Source of the DNA: Streptomyces aureus | GTDB taxonomy: Bacteria > Actinomycetota > Actinomycetes > Streptomycetales > Streptomycetaceae | Length of the DNA: 64,000 bases | Reading direction: 5' to 3' | NCBI RefSeq assembly: GCF_000725495.1 | Contig: NZ_KL647042.1 | Span: forward strand, 62,001 to 126,000 | Shown: piece by piece, positions 42,294 to 51,816 of the stretch | Layout of the letters: every line of letters starts with the position of its first letter | Numbering within the stretch: the first letter of the stretch is position 1 | Notes under the pieces: generated by a model | The model's database searches: none | Told to the model about the DNA's origin: nothing | What the model saw: only the letters and a program-made list of their open reading frames with translations | Made by a program: the position numbers and the translations under genes

Positions 42294-45200
42294 TCACCGT
42301 GCGTTGAAGTACTTCGCCTCGGGGTGGTGGATCACGATGGCGTCGGTGGACTGCTCGGGGTGGAGCTGGAACTCCTCGGAGAGGTGGACGCCGATGCGCT
42401 CGGGTTCCAGGAGCTGCGCGATCTTGGCGCGGTCCTCCAGGTTCGGGCAGGCGCCGTAGCCGAGGGAGAAGCGGGCTCCGCGGTACTTGAGGGCGAACAT
42501 GTCGTCGATGTCGGAGGGGTCCTCCCCCGCGAAACCGAGCTCCGAGCGGACGCGGGCGTGCCAGTACTCGGCGAGGGCCTCGGCGAGCTGGACGGACAGG
42601 CCGTGCAGTTCGAGGTAGTCGCGGTAGGCGTTGGCCTCGAAGAGCTTGGCGGTCTCCTCGCCGATGCGGGATCCGACGGTGACGACCTGGAGGCCGACCA
42701 CGTCGGTCTCGCCGGATTCCTCGGGGCGGAAGAAGTCGGCCAGGCACAGCCGGCGGCCGCGGCTCTGCCGGGGGAAGGTGAACCGGGTGCGCTCGTTGCC
42801 GCGGTCGTCCAGGATGATCAGGTCGTCGTCCTTGGAGACGCACGGGAAGTAGCCGTAGACCACGGCCGCTTCCAGCAGGTTGTCGCGCTGGAGCCGGTCG
42901 AGCAGTCCGCGCAGCCGGGGCCGGCCCTCGGTCTCGACGAGTTCCTCGTACGTCGGTCCGTCGCCGGCGCGGGTCTGCTTGAGGCCCCACTGGCCCTTGA
43001 ACAGGGCACCCTCGTCCAGCCAGGAGGCGTACTCCTTGAGCTGGATGCCCTTGATCACGCGGGTGCCGGTGAAGGGCGCCTTCGGGACGGGGTTGTCGGT
43101 GGCGACGTCGGAGCGGACGTGGCCCTCCTGGGGCCGCTCCTCGGTCTGGACGGCGGTGGTGGCCCGCACCCGGCGCTGCTTGAGCTCGGGCAGGACCGCG
43201 CCGGGCACTCCGCGCTTGACGCCGATGAGGGCGTCCATCAGCCGCAGGCCCTCGAAGGCGTCGCGGGCGTAGCGGACCTCGCCCTGGTAGATCTCGTGCA
43301 GGTCCTGCTCGACGTAGGCGCGGGTGAGGGCGGCGCCGCCGAGGATGACCGGGTAGTCGGCGGACAGGCCGCGCTGGTTGAGCTCTTCCAGGTTCTCCTT
43401 CATGATCACCGTGGACTTGACCAGCAGCCCGGACATGCCGATCACGTCGGCCTTGTGCTCCTCGGCGGCGTCCAGGATCGCGGAGACCGGCTGCTTGATG
43501 CCGAGGTTGACGACGTTGTAGCCGTTGTTGGACAGGATGATGTCGACGAGGTTCTTGCCGATGTCGTGGACGTCGCCGCGCACGGTGGCGAGCACGATGG
43601 TGCCCTTGCCCTCCGCGTCGGACTTCTCCATGTGGGGTTCGAGGTAGGCGACGGCCGACTTCATGACCTCGGCGGACTGGAGCACGAACGGCAGCTGCAT
43701 CTGGCCGGAGCCGAACAGTTCGCCGACGACCTTCATGCCGTCGAGCAGGGTCTCGTTGACGATGTCGAGGGCGGGGCGGTCCTGGAGGGCGTCGGCGAGG
43801 TCGGCCTCGAGGCCGTTCTTCTCGCCGTCGATGATCCGCCGCTTGAGGCGCTCGTCCAGGGGCAGCGCGGCCAGTTCCTCGGCCTTGCCGGCCTTGAGGG
43901 ACTTGGTGGTGGCGCCCTCGAACAGGGCCATCAGCTTCTGCAGCGGGTCGTAGCCCTCGGCGCGCCGGTCGTGGATGAGGTCGAGGGCGGTGGTGACCTC
44001 CTCCTCGCTGAAGCGGGCGATCGGCAGGATCTTGGAGGCGTGCACGATGGCCGAGTCGAGGCCCGCCTTCACGCATTCGTCCAGGAAGACGGAGTTCAGC
44101 AGGATGCGGGCGGCCGGGTTCAGGCCGAAGGAGATGTTCGACAGGCCCAGGGTCGTCTGCACGTCGGGGCGGCGGCGCTTGAGCTCGCGGATCGCCTCGA
44201 TGGTGGCGATGCCGTCCCCCCGGGACTCCTCCTGTCCGGTGCAGATGGTGAAGGTCAGACAGTCGATGAGGATGTCGGACTCGTGGATGCCCCAGTTGGT
44301 GGTGAGGTCCTCGATGAGCCGCTCGGCGATGGCGACCTTCGTCTCCACCGTGCGGGCCTGGCCCTCCTCGTCGATGGTGAGCGCGATCAGCGCGGCGCCG
44401 TGCTCCCGGGCCAGCCGGGTGACCTTCGCGAACCGGGACTCGGGTCCGTCGCCGTCCTCGTAGTTGACCGAGTTGATGACCGCGCGGCCGCCCAGGCGCT
44501 CGAGGCCGGCGCGGATGACCTCGACCTCGGTGGAGTCGAGCACGATGGGCAGGGTGGAGGCGGTGGCGAAGCGGCCGGCCAGTTCGTCCATGTCGGCGAC
44601 GCCGTCGCGGCCGACGTAGTCGACGCACAGGTCGAGCATGTGCGCGCCTTCGCGGATCTGGTCGCGGGCCATCTCCACGCAGTCGTCCCAGCGGCCCTCC
44701 AGCATGGCCTCGCGGAACTTCTTCGAGCCGTTGGCGTTGGTCCGCTCGCCGATCGCCATGTAGGCGGTGTCCTGGCGGAACGAGACGGTCTGGTAGAGGG
44801 AGGCGGCGCCGGGCTCGGGCCGGGGGTCGCGCCCGGCGGGGGCGAGGCCGTTGACCCGCTCCACCACCTGGCGCAGGTGCTCGGGGGTCGTGCCGCAGCA
44901 GCCGCCGATCAGGGACAGTCCGTAGTCCCGTACGAAGCTCTCCTGCGCGTCGGCCAGGCCCTCGGCGTCCAGGGGGAAGTGGGCGCCGTCCTTCGTCAGG
45001 ACCGGCAGGCCGGCGTTGGGCATGCACAGCAGCGGGATGCGGGAGTGCCGGGTGAGGTAGCGCAGGTGCTCGCTCATCTCGGCGGGGCCGGTCGAGCAGT
45101 TCAGGCCGATCATGTCGATGCCGAGCGGTTCCAGCGCGGTCAGCGCGGCGCCGATCTCGGAGCCCAGCAGCATGGTGCCGGTGGTCTCGAAGGCCATGGA

Positions 45201-45821
45201 GACCAGCAGGGGCACCCGGTGGCCGGTGGCCTCCATGGCGCGGTGCGCGCCGAGGACGGACGCCTTGGTCTGCAGCAGGTCCTGGGTCGTCTCGACGATC
45301 AGCGCGTCGGCGCCGCCGGACAGCAGGCCCTCGGCGTTCGCCTGGAAGCCGTCGCGCAGGGTGCCGTAGGAGACGTGGCCGAGGGTGGGCAGCTTGGTGC
45401 CGGGGCCGATCGAGCCGAGCACCCAGCGCTGGCGGCCGTCGCGGGCGCCGAAGGAGTCGGCGACCTCGCGGGCGATGCGGGCGCCGGCCTCGGAGAGCTC
45501 GTTCACGCGGTCCGCGATGTCGTACTCGGCCATCGCGGAGTGGTTCGCGCCGAAGGTGTTGGTCTCGACGCAGTCGACGCCGACCTCGAAGTACGCCTCG
45601 TGGACGGAGCGCACGATGTCGGGGCGGGTGACGTTGAGGATCTCGTTGCAGCCCTCGAGGTTCTCGAAGTCCTCGAGCGTCGGGTCCTGCGCCTGGAGCA
45701 TCGTGCCCATCGCGCCGTCGGCCACCACGACACGGGTGGCGAGCGCTTCTCGAAGTGCTTCGGTCCGCCTGCGGCCCTCGGCGGGACCGGACGAAAGGGA
45801 CGGGTTCGGCAACGAGGCCAT
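42294..45821 (-). CDS. metH: Cobalamin-dependent methionine synthase MetH
   Basis: An 1175-residue B12-dependent methionine synthase. Domains: homocysteine-binding barrel (~residues 20-330, zinc ligands in LNCSTGP and GGCCGTTP), pterin/methyltetrahydrofolate-binding domain (~355-620), cobalamin cap and Rossmann domain with DVHDIGKN supplying the axial His, and the C-terminal SAM-dependent reactivation domain (FFRPEESGETDVVGLQ). It methylates homocysteine to methionine. The ATG at 45821 has AGGGAG upstream; the frame runs on for hundreds of codons without a better start. It diverges from gylR. I see no cobalamin or SAH riboswitch in its leader. Confidence 0.96.
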   Translation of the reverse strand: MASLPNPSLSSGPAEGRRRTEALREALATRVVVADGAMGTMLQAQDPTLEDFENLEGCNEILNVTRPDIVRSVHEAYFEVGVDCVETNTFGANHSAMAEYDIADRVNELSEAGARIAREVADSFGARDGRQRWVLGSIGPGTKLPTLGHVSYGTLRDGFQANAEGLLSGGADALIVETTQDLLQTKASVLGAHRAMEATGHRVPLLVSMAFETTGTMLLGSEIGAALTALEPLGIDMIGLNCSTGPAEMSEHLRYLTRHSRIPLLCMPNAGLPVLTKDGAHFPLDAEGLADAQESFVRDYGLSLIGGCCGTTPEHLRQVVERVNGLAPAGRDPRPEPGAASLYQTVSFRQDTAYMAIGERTNANGSKKFREAMLEGRWDDCVEMARDQIREGAHMLDLCVDYVGRDGVADMDELAGRFATASTLPIVLDSTEVEVIRAGLERLGGRAVINSVNYEDGDGPESRFAKVTRLAREHGAALIALTIDEEGQARTVETKVAIAERLIEDLTTNWGIHESDILIDCLTFTICTGQEESRGDGIATIEAIRELKRRRPDVQTTLGLSNISFGLNPAARILLNSVFLDECVKAGLDSAIVHASKILPIARFSEEEVTTALDLIHDRRAEGYDPLQKLMALFEGATTKSLKAGKAEELAALPLDERLKRRIIDGEKNGLEADLADALQDRPALDIVNETLLDGMKVVGELFGSGQMQLPFVLQSAEVMKSAVAYLEPHMEKSDAEGKGTIVLATVRGDVHDIGKNLVDIILSNNGYNVVNLGIKQPVSAILDAAEEHKADVIGMSGLLVKSTVIMKENLEELNQRGLSADYPVILGGAALTRAYVEQDLHEIYQGEVRYARDAFEGLRLMDALIGVKRGVPGAVLPELKQRRVRATTAVQTEERPQEGHVRSDVATDNPVPKAPFTGTRVIKGIQLKEYASWLDEGALFKGQWGLKQTRAGDGPTYEELVETEGRPRLRGLLDRLQRDNLLEAAVVYGYFPCVSKDDDLIILDDRGNERTRFTFPRQSRGRRLCLADFFRPEESGETDVVGLQVVTVGSRIGEETAKLFEANAYRDYLELHGLSVQLAEALAEYWHARVRSELGFAGEDPSDIDDMFALKYRGARFSLGYGACPNLEDRAKIAQLLEPERIGVHLSEEFQLHPEQSTDAIVIHHPEAKYFNAR

Positions 45822-46021
45822 GAAGGTGCTCCCTGGAGTGCGACGGCTGTCGGCTTTGCGCTTCCCATGGAAGGCGCACGCCGTCAGGGTAGCCCGGAGC
45901 ACCGCGGAGGGGGCGGGGGCGTCCACGAGGCGGACGGGCGTGGCGTGGGTGACGCCCGTGTGGCGGCGGACGGAACGCGGGGCGACCACCCATTGGCGGG
46001 AGCTCGGTGACGACCGGTAGT

Positions 46022-46038
46022 GTTCGACATTGCCGAAC
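46022..46038. promoter_or_regulatory. Probable GylR operator upstream of gylR
   Basis: Inverted repeat GTTCG-N7-CGAAC with spacer ACATTGC. The same sequence with two changes occurs upstream of glpF (47283-47299). It lies 51 bp before the gylR ATG, in the metH-gylR spacer. Confidence 0.7.
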
Positions 46039-46088
46039 GGCAGCGGGTGGACGCGCCGACGGTCGAAGGGGACGGAGGCAGCACGGCG

Positions 46089-46853
46089 ATGGCACGGAAC
46101 ATCCAGTCGCTCGAACGGGCAGCGGCCATGCTGCGGCTGCTCGCGGGCGGCGAGCGGCAGCTCGGCCTGTCGGACATCGCCTCCTCGCTCGGTCTGGCCA
46201 AGGGTACGGCCCACGGCATCCTGCGCACCCTCCAGCAGGAGGGGTTCGTCGAGCAGGACTCGGTCTCGGGCCGCTACCAGCTGGGCGCCGAGCTGCTGCG
46301 GCTGGGCACCACCTATCTGGACGTGCACGAACTGCGGGCGCGCGCCCTGGTGTGGACCGACGACCTGGCCCGCGCCAGCGGTGAGAGCGTGTATCTGGGC
46401 GTGCTGCACCAGCAGGGCGTGCTGATCGTGCACCACGTCTTCCGGCCCGACGACAGCCGGCAGGTCCTGGAGGTCGGGGCGATGCAGCCGCTGCACTCCA
46501 CGGCGCTGGGCAAGGTGCTGTCGGCGTACGACCCGGTGGCGCACAGCGAGGTCCTGGAGGTCGAGCGCAAGGCGTTCACCCCGCGCACGATCAGCGAGCT
46601 CGACGACTTCGAGGGTGTCCTCGACGTGACCCGGGCGCGCGGCTACGCGGACGACGTCGAGGAGACGTGGACGGGGGTCGCCTCGGTGGCCGCGCCGATC
46701 CACAACCGGCGGCGGATGCCGGTCGGCGCGGTGGGCGTCACCGGGGCCGTGGAGCGGGTCTGCAAGGACGGCGAGCTGCGCCCGGAGCTGATCGCGGCGG
46801 TGCGCGACTGCGCCCGCGCGGTGTCGCGCGACCTGGGCGCCGGACGCTTCTGA
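46089..46853 (+). CDS. gylR: IclR-family glycerol operon regulator GylR
   Basis: A 254-residue IclR-type repressor. The N-terminal winged helix includes NIQSLERAAAMLRLLAGGER and LGLAKGTAHGILRTLQQEGF; the effector domain has MQPLHSTALGKVLSAYDP and ends SRDLGAGRF. Its position directly before glpF-glpK-glpD is that of S. coelicolor gylR, and the sequence matches what I remember of that protein. It represses the operon in the absence of glycerol 3-phosphate or glycerol. I chose the ATG at 46089; an ATG-like start further up (46020) would overlap the proposed operator. Confidence 0.93.
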   Translation: MARNIQSLERAAAMLRLLAGGERQLGLSDIASSLGLAKGTAHGILRTLQQEGFVEQDSVSGRYQLGAELLRLGTTYLDVHELRARALVWTDDLARASGESVYLGVLHQQGVLIVHHVFRPDDSRQVLEVGAMQPLHSTALGKVLSAYDPVAHSEVLEVERKAFTPRTISELDDFEGVLDVTRARGYADDVEETWTGVASVAAPIHNRRRMPVGAVGVTGAVERVCKDGELRPELIAAVRDCARAVSRDLGAGRF

Positions 46854-46862
46854 CGCGAACGA

Positions 46863-46992
46863 CGTTCGCGGAGCCCTGGCGGCGCGTTCGCAGGGTCTCA
46901 GCAGCGCGTTCCCCGGCTCCAGCGGCTCGTTCGCGGGGTCCTTGCAGCGCCTTCGCAGGCCCCAGCAGCACGTTCGCCGGCCCGTAGCGGCG
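46863..46992. repeat. Degenerate 21-22 bp tandem repeat, about six copies
   Basis: Successive units of 22, 22, 21, 22, 21 and 22 bp, each starting CGTTCGC or a close variant and ending CAGCG/GGCG. It is followed by a decayed seventh copy beginning CGTACGG. Confidence 0.88.
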
Positions 46993-47130
46993 CGTACGGC
47001 GCCCGCCGGGAGCTTCCGGCGCCTCGGGGACCCCGGGGCGGCCGCTCCGCGGCGAGGGCCCGCCGACGGCGTTTTTCACACCCCTGGGTCCCGTTTTCGT
47101 ACGGGCCGGGATGAGGCACACGCAGGGCTC

Positions 47131-47161
47131 GAGGCCGGGAAGCGGAACGCTTCCCGGCCTC
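47131..47161 (+). terminator. Terminator downstream of gylR
   Basis: A perfect 14-bp stem (47131-47144 with 47148-47161, arm GAGGCCGGGAAGCG) with a GAA loop, followed by CTTCGC. It separates gylR transcription from the glpF promoter. Confidence 0.88.
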
Positions 47162-47282
47162 CTTCGCATGCCCTCGGACGTGCGGCGACGCACCGATAGC
47201 ACACAGCTATCAATAACGATCGCGTTTTCAATAACCGAACCCTTGACGGAGCGATGAAGCGGGAGCAAGACTCCCGTCCATC

Positions 47283-47299
47283 GGTCGACATTGTCGAAC
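47283..47299. promoter_or_regulatory. Probable GylR operator upstream of glpF
   Basis: GGTCG-N7-CGAAC with spacer ACATTGT. Fifteen of 17 bases match the site upstream of gylR. It lies 129 bp before the glpF GTG and just downstream of a TTGACG promoter element. Confidence 0.72.
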
Positions 47300-47427
47300 A
47301 CCTACCGGCAATAGGCGTTAAGGTGTGGCAATGCCGGGGCCGACATCGCTCTCACTCCCCGAGAGCACGAACCACCGGTGGGACCCGGGGTTCGGCTTCC
47401 CCTGGACGAAGGACAAAGGAGTCGCGG

Positions 47428-48216
47428 GTGTCCAGCTCCGACATCTTCATCGGCGAGACCATCGGTACCGCCGTTCTCATCCTGCTCGGCGGCGGCGTGT
47501 GCGCCGCCGTGACCCTCAAGGCCTCCAAGGCACGTGCCGCCGGATGGCTGGCCATCGCCTTCGGATGGGGCTTCGCGGTCATGACCGCGGTCTACATCTC
47601 GGCGCCGCTGTCCGGCGCCCACCTCAACCCGGCCGTCAGCCTGGCGCTCGCCATCAAGGACGACGACTACAGCAACCTCGCCACCTACTGGGGCGGACAG
47701 CTGCTCGGCGCCATGATCGGCGCGGTCCTGGTCTGGGTCGCCTACTACGGCCAGTTCCTGGCGCACCTCACCGACAGAGAGATCGTCGGAGTGCCCGAGG
47801 AGAAGGTCACGAAGGCGGTCGAGGCGGAGGAGTCCGGCGCCGGCCCGGTGCTCGGTGTCTTCTCCACCGGCCCCGAGATCCGCAACGCCGTGCAGAACCT
47901 CGCCACCGAGATCATCGGCACGGTGGTGCTGATTCTCGCCATCCTCACGCAGGGCCTGAACAACAACGGCGACGGCCTGGGCGTCCTCGGCGCCCTGATC
48001 ACCTCCTTCGTGGTCGTGAGCATCGGTCTCTCCCTCGGCGGCCCCACCGGCTACGCGATCAACCCGGCCCGTGACCTCGGACCGCGCATCGTGCACGCCC
48101 TGCTCCCCCTGCCCAACAAGGGTGGTTCCGACTGGAGCTACGCCTGGATACCGGTCGTCGGCCCGCTCATCGGCGGCGCGATCGCAGCAGGCATATACAA
48201 CGTCGCCTTCGCCTAG
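47428..48216 (+). CDS. glpF: Glycerol facilitator GlpF (MIP/aquaporin family)
   Basis: A 262-residue six-helix channel. Both NPA boxes are present: [13 protein letters not shown] and [12 protein letters not shown], the latter with the arginine of the selectivity filter. A longer charged loop ([16 protein letters not shown]) lies between halves. It lets glycerol diffuse into the cell. The GTG at 47428 has AAAGGAG 7-8 bp upstream. First structural gene of the operon. Confidence 0.95.
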   Translation: MSSSDIFIGETIGTAVLILLGGGVCAAVTLKASKARAAGWLAIAFGWGFAVMTAVYISAPLSGAHLNPAVSLALAIKDDDYSNLATYWGGQLLGAMIGAVLVWVAYYGQFLAHLTDREIVGVPEEKVTKAVEAEESGAGPVLGVFSTGPEIRNAVQNLATEIIGTVVLILAILTQGLNNNGDGLGVLGALITSFVVVSIGLSLGGPTGYAINPARDLGPRIVHALLPLPNKGGSDWSYAWIPVVGPLIGGAIAAGIYNVAFA

Positions 48217-48331
48217 GAGCCCCGCTCCAGCACGCTTGGAAGCCGCGTCCCATGCACCATGAGCCGCACAGCACAGCTTTGAAGCACAGCGCCGTATACA
48301 GCCCCTCTCCCACGGACACCAGGAGCACCAA

Positions 48332-49870
48332 GTGACCGACGCACACACCGCCGGCCCCTTCATCGCCGCGATCGACCAGGGCACCACCTCGTCGCGCTGC
48401 ATCGTCTTCGACCGCGACGGCCGCATCGTCTCCGTCGACCAGAAGGAGCACGAGCAGATCTTCCCGAAGCCGGGCTGGGTCGAGCACAACGCCGCCGAGA
48501 TCTGGACCAACGTCCAGGAGGTCGTCGCCGGAGCCGTCTCGAAGGCCGGCATCACCCGGGACGACATCAAGGCCATCGGCATCACCAACCAGCGTGAGAC
48601 CACGCTGCTGTGGGACAAGAACACCGGCGAGCCCGTCCACAACGCGCTCGTCTGGCAGGACACCCGCACCGACGCGCTCTGCAAGGAGCTCGGCCGCAAC
48701 GTCGGCCAGGACCGCTTCCGCCGCGAGACCGGCCTGCCGCTCGCGTCGTACTTCGCCGGCCCCAAGGCCCGCTGGCTGCTGGACAACGTCGAGGGCCTGC
48801 GCGAGCGCGCCGAGGCCGGGGACATCCTCTTCGGCACCATGGACACCTGGGTCATCTGGAACCTGACCGGCGGTGTGAACGGCGGCAAGCACGTCACCGA
48901 CGTCACCAACGCCTCCCGCACCATGCTGATGAACCTGCACACGCTGGAGTGGGACGACAAGATCGCCGAGTCCATCGGCGTCCCGCTGGCGATGCTGCCG
49001 GAGATCCGCTCCTCCGCCGAGGTCTACGGCGAGATCACCGGCGGACCGCTCGGCGAGCTGCTCGGCGGCATCCCCGTCGCCTCCGCGCTCGGCGACCAGC
49101 AGGCGGCCCTGTTCGGCCAGACCTGTTTCTCCGAGGGCGAGGCCAAGTCCACCTACGGCACCGGCACGTTCATGCTGATGAACACCGGTGACAAGATCAT
49201 CAACTCCTACTCGGGGCTGCTGACCACGGTCGGCTACCGGATCGGCGACCAGGACCCGGTCTACGCCCTCGAAGGCTCCATCGCCGTCACCGGCTCGCTC
49301 GTCCAGTGGATGCGCGACCAGATGGGCCTGATCCAGTCCGCCGCCGAGATCGAGACGCTCGCGTCCTCGGTCGAGGACAACGGCGGCGCCTACTTCGTGC
49401 CGGCCTTCTCCGGTCTGTTCGCCCCGTACTGGCGTCCCGACGCCCGCGGTGTGATCGCCGGACTGACCCGGTACGTCACCAAGGCGCACATCGCGCGCGC
49501 CGTCCTGGAGGCCACGGCCTGGCAGACCCGTGAGATCAGCGACGCCATGACCAAGGACTCCGGCGTCGAGCTCACGGCCCTCAAGGTCGACGGCGGCATG
49601 ACCTCCAACAACCTGCTGATGCAGACCCTGGCCGACGTCCTGGACGCACCCGTGGTGCGCCCGATGGTCGCCGAGACCACCTGCCTCGGCGCCGCCTACG
49701 CCGCCGGCCTGGCCGTCGGCTTCTGGACCAACACCGAGGACCTGCGCGCCAACTGGCGCCGGGCCGCGGAATGGACCCCCAACATGGCCGCGGACGTGCG
49801 CGACCGTGAGTACAAGAGCTGGCTCAAGGCCGTGGAACGGACCATGGGCTGGATCGAAGACGAGAACTGA
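48332..49870 (+). CDS. glpK: Glycerol kinase GlpK
   Basis: A 512-residue FGGY-family kinase that phosphorylates glycerol to sn-glycerol 3-phosphate. N-terminal [15 protein letters not shown] is the phosphate-binding loop; [21 protein letters not shown] and [13 protein letters not shown] are typical, and [18 protein letters not shown] is the C-terminal signature. GTG start behind AGGAG. Lies 115 bp after glpF. Confidence 0.97.
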   Translation: MTDAHTAGPFIAAIDQGTTSSRCIVFDRDGRIVSVDQKEHEQIFPKPGWVEHNAAEIWTNVQEVVAGAVSKAGITRDDIKAIGITNQRETTLLWDKNTGEPVHNALVWQDTRTDALCKELGRNVGQDRFRRETGLPLASYFAGPKARWLLDNVEGLRERAEAGDILFGTMDTWVIWNLTGGVNGGKHVTDVTNASRTMLMNLHTLEWDDKIAESIGVPLAMLPEIRSSAEVYGEITGGPLGELLGGIPVASALGDQQAALFGQTCFSEGEAKSTYGTGTFMLMNTGDKIINSYSGLLTTVGYRIGDQDPVYALEGSIAVTGSLVQWMRDQMGLIQSAAEIETLASSVEDNGGAYFVPAFSGLFAPYWRPDARGVIAGLTRYVTKAHIARAVLEATAWQTREISDAMTKDSGVELTALKVDGGMTSNNLLMQTLADVLDAPVVRPMVAETTCLGAAYAAGLAVGFWTNTEDLRANWRRAAEWTPNMAADVRDREYKSWLKAVERTMGWIEDEN

Positions 49871-49889
49871 CGAGGAGTAAGAACCCGCA

Positions 49890-51506
49890 ATGACCAGTCA
49901 GTCCACCCTGCAGTCCGTGCCCGCCCTCGGTACGCACCCGGCCTCCGGCTCGAACCCGAGCCGCGCCGAGGCCCGGGAGCAGCTCTCCAAGGCGACGTAC
50001 GACCTCCTCGTCATCGGCGGCGGCATCCTGGGCATCTCCACCGCCTGGCACGCCGCGCAGTCCGGGCTCAGGGTGGCGCTGGTCGACGCCGGCGACTTCG
50101 CCGGCGCCACCTCCTCCGCCTCCTCCAAGCTCCTCCACGGCGGTCTGCGCTACCTGCAGACCGGCGCGGTGAAGCTGGTGGCGGAGAACCACTTCGAGCG
50201 CCGTGCGGTCTCCCGCCAGGTGGCCCCCCACCTGGCGAACCCGCTCACGTTCTACCTCCCCGTGTACAAGGGCGGGCCGCACGGCGCGGCGAAGCTCGGG
50301 GCGGGCGTCTTCGCCTACTCCGCCCTGTCGGCCTTCGGTGACGGGGTCGGGCACCTGCTCAGCCCCTCGAAGGCCGCGCAGGACGTGCCCGAGCTGCGCA
50401 CCGACAACCTCAAGGCCGTGGCCGTGTACGGCGACGACCAGATGAACGACTCCCGGATGGCGCTCATGACGGTCCGCGCGGCCGTCGAGTCGGGCGCCAC
50501 GGTCCTGAACCACGCCGAGGTGACGGGCCTGCGCTTCACCCGCGGCCGGGTGACGGGCGCCGAGCTGCGGGACCGGCTGTCCGGCGACGAGTTCGGCGTG
50601 GACGCCCGGCTCGTGCTGAACGCGACCGGCCCCTGGGTCGACCACCTGCGCAGGCTGGAGGACCCGAACGCCGCTCCGTCGATCCGGCTGTCCAAGGGCG
50701 CGCACCTGGTCCTCAAGCGCACCTCCCCGTGGAAGGCGGCGCTGGCCACCCCGATCGACAAGTACCGCATCACCTTCGCCCTCCCCTGGGAGGACATGCT
50801 CCTGCTCGGCACCACCGACGAGGAGTACGAGGGCGACCCGGCGGACGTGGCGGTCACCGAGAAGGACACGGCCCAGATACTCGACGAGGCCGCGTTCTCC
50901 ATCCGCGACCAGCAGCTCTCGCGGGACCTGATCACCTACTCCTTCGCCGGTCTGCGGGTGCTGCCCGGCGGCCCCGGCGACACCTCGAAGGCCAAGCGCG
51001 AGACGGTCGTCACGGAGGGCCGCGGCGGGATGCTGTCCGTCGCGGGCGGCAAGTGGACGACCTTCCGCCACATCGGCCGTACGGTGATGCAGAAGCTGGA
51101 GTCGCTGCCGGGCCGCCCGCTCGGCGAGGACTTCGAGCCGATCTCCGAGCTGCCGCGCAAGCTGCCGCTGCCCGGTGTCGCCAACCCGCGCGCGGTCGCC
51201 CACCGGCTGCTGGTGGACGGCCCGGCGCCCGGTCCGCGCATGGCCGCCGACACGGCCCGGCACCTGGCCACCCACTACGGCTCGCTGGCCTTCGACATCG
51301 CCCGGCTGGCGAACGAGAACCCGGCGCTGGGTGAGCGGGTCCACCCCGACGCCCCGGAGATCTGGGCACAGGTCGTCTACGCCCGGGACAACGAATGGGC
51401 CGAGACGGCGGACGACGTGCTGCGCCGCCGTACGACCCTGACGATCCGGGGTCTGGCCACGGACGAGGTCCGCGGCCGGGTCCAGGACCTGCTCGACGGC
51501 AACTAG
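49890..51506 (+). CDS. glpD: Aerobic glycerol-3-phosphate dehydrogenase GlpD
   Basis: A 538-residue FAD-dependent dehydrogenase. The dinucleotide-binding start is LLVIGGGILGISTAWHAAQS, followed by SSKLLHGGLRYLQ; the C-terminal cap domain includes ENPALGERVHPDAPEIWAQV. It oxidises glycerol 3-phosphate to dihydroxyacetone phosphate at the membrane and passes electrons to quinone. Starts 19 bp after glpK with GAGGAG upstream. Confidence 0.96.
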   Translation: MTSQSTLQSVPALGTHPASGSNPSRAEAREQLSKATYDLLVIGGGILGISTAWHAAQSGLRVALVDAGDFAGATSSASSKLLHGGLRYLQTGAVKLVAENHFERRAVSRQVAPHLANPLTFYLPVYKGGPHGAAKLGAGVFAYSALSAFGDGVGHLLSPSKAAQDVPELRTDNLKAVAVYGDDQMNDSRMALMTVRAAVESGATVLNHAEVTGLRFTRGRVTGAELRDRLSGDEFGVDARLVLNATGPWVDHLRRLEDPNAAPSIRLSKGAHLVLKRTSPWKAALATPIDKYRITFALPWEDMLLLGTTDEEYEGDPADVAVTEKDTAQILDEAAFSIRDQQLSRDLITYSFAGLRVLPGGPGDTSKAKRETVVTEGRGGMLSVAGGKWTTFRHIGRTVMQKLESLPGRPLGEDFEPISELPRKLPLPGVANPRAVAHRLLVDGPAPGPRMAADTARHLATHYGSLAFDIARLANENPALGERVHPDAPEIWAQVVYARDNEWAETADDVLRRRTTLTIRGLATDEVRGRVQDLLDGN

Positions 51507-51535
51507 GCGCCCGCCCGGACCTGACCCGGTGCGGG

Positions 51536-51580
51536 ACGGCCGAGGGGCGGCTCCCACGGGGGGTGCCGCCCCTCGGCCGT
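51536..51580 (+). terminator. Terminator of the glycerol operon
   Basis: A perfect 16-bp stem (51536-51551 with 51565-51580, arm ACGGCCGAGGGGCGGC), 29 bp after the glpD stop. Confidence 0.9.
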
Positions 51581-51816
51581 GTGCGTTCGCCCCGCGTCCG
51601 CGGACCCGTCCGCCCCGGCAAGGCGTCCGGCGGACCCGCGAGTTGGCCGGGTGCGGCGCGGACGGGCGCGCGGGTCGGGGTCGCGGGCGCGCGTGTTTCC
51701 GGGCCCCGGACGGGGCAGTGATCCGTTCACTCCCCCGTGCAAGGGGGCTGCGGAGGCCCCCTCGGCACGCCGTAAGGTTGAGGCGCACGTGAGGGCAGAT
51801 CGGAAGGAGGCGCTGG
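51581..51816. other. Remaining glpD-parJ spacer
   Basis: GC-rich spacer after the glycerol-operon terminator; the whole glpD-parJ gap is 310 bp. The parJ promoter must lie here, perhaps around 51715-51790, which includes TGATCCGTTCAC and TAAGGTT. No gene is seen. Confidence 0.5.

Larger units (their letters stand above)
46854..47427. other. gylR-glpF intergenic region
   Basis: 574 bp that holds, in order, an inverted repeat GCGAAC-GAC-GTTCGC just after gylR (about 46856-46870), a 22-bp tandem repeat array, a terminator and an A/T-richer promoter zone. The promoter zone has two direct TCAATAAC copies (47210-47217, 47228-47235), a TTGACG box near 47243, and the second GylR-type operator. No ORF is credible. 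Confidence 0.65.

Noticed and set aside
45822..46021. Possible cobalamin or SAH riboswitch in the metH leader
   Set aside because: I looked for a B12-box-like GCC-CACTG and the SAH core and saw neither; the space to the divergent operator is short.
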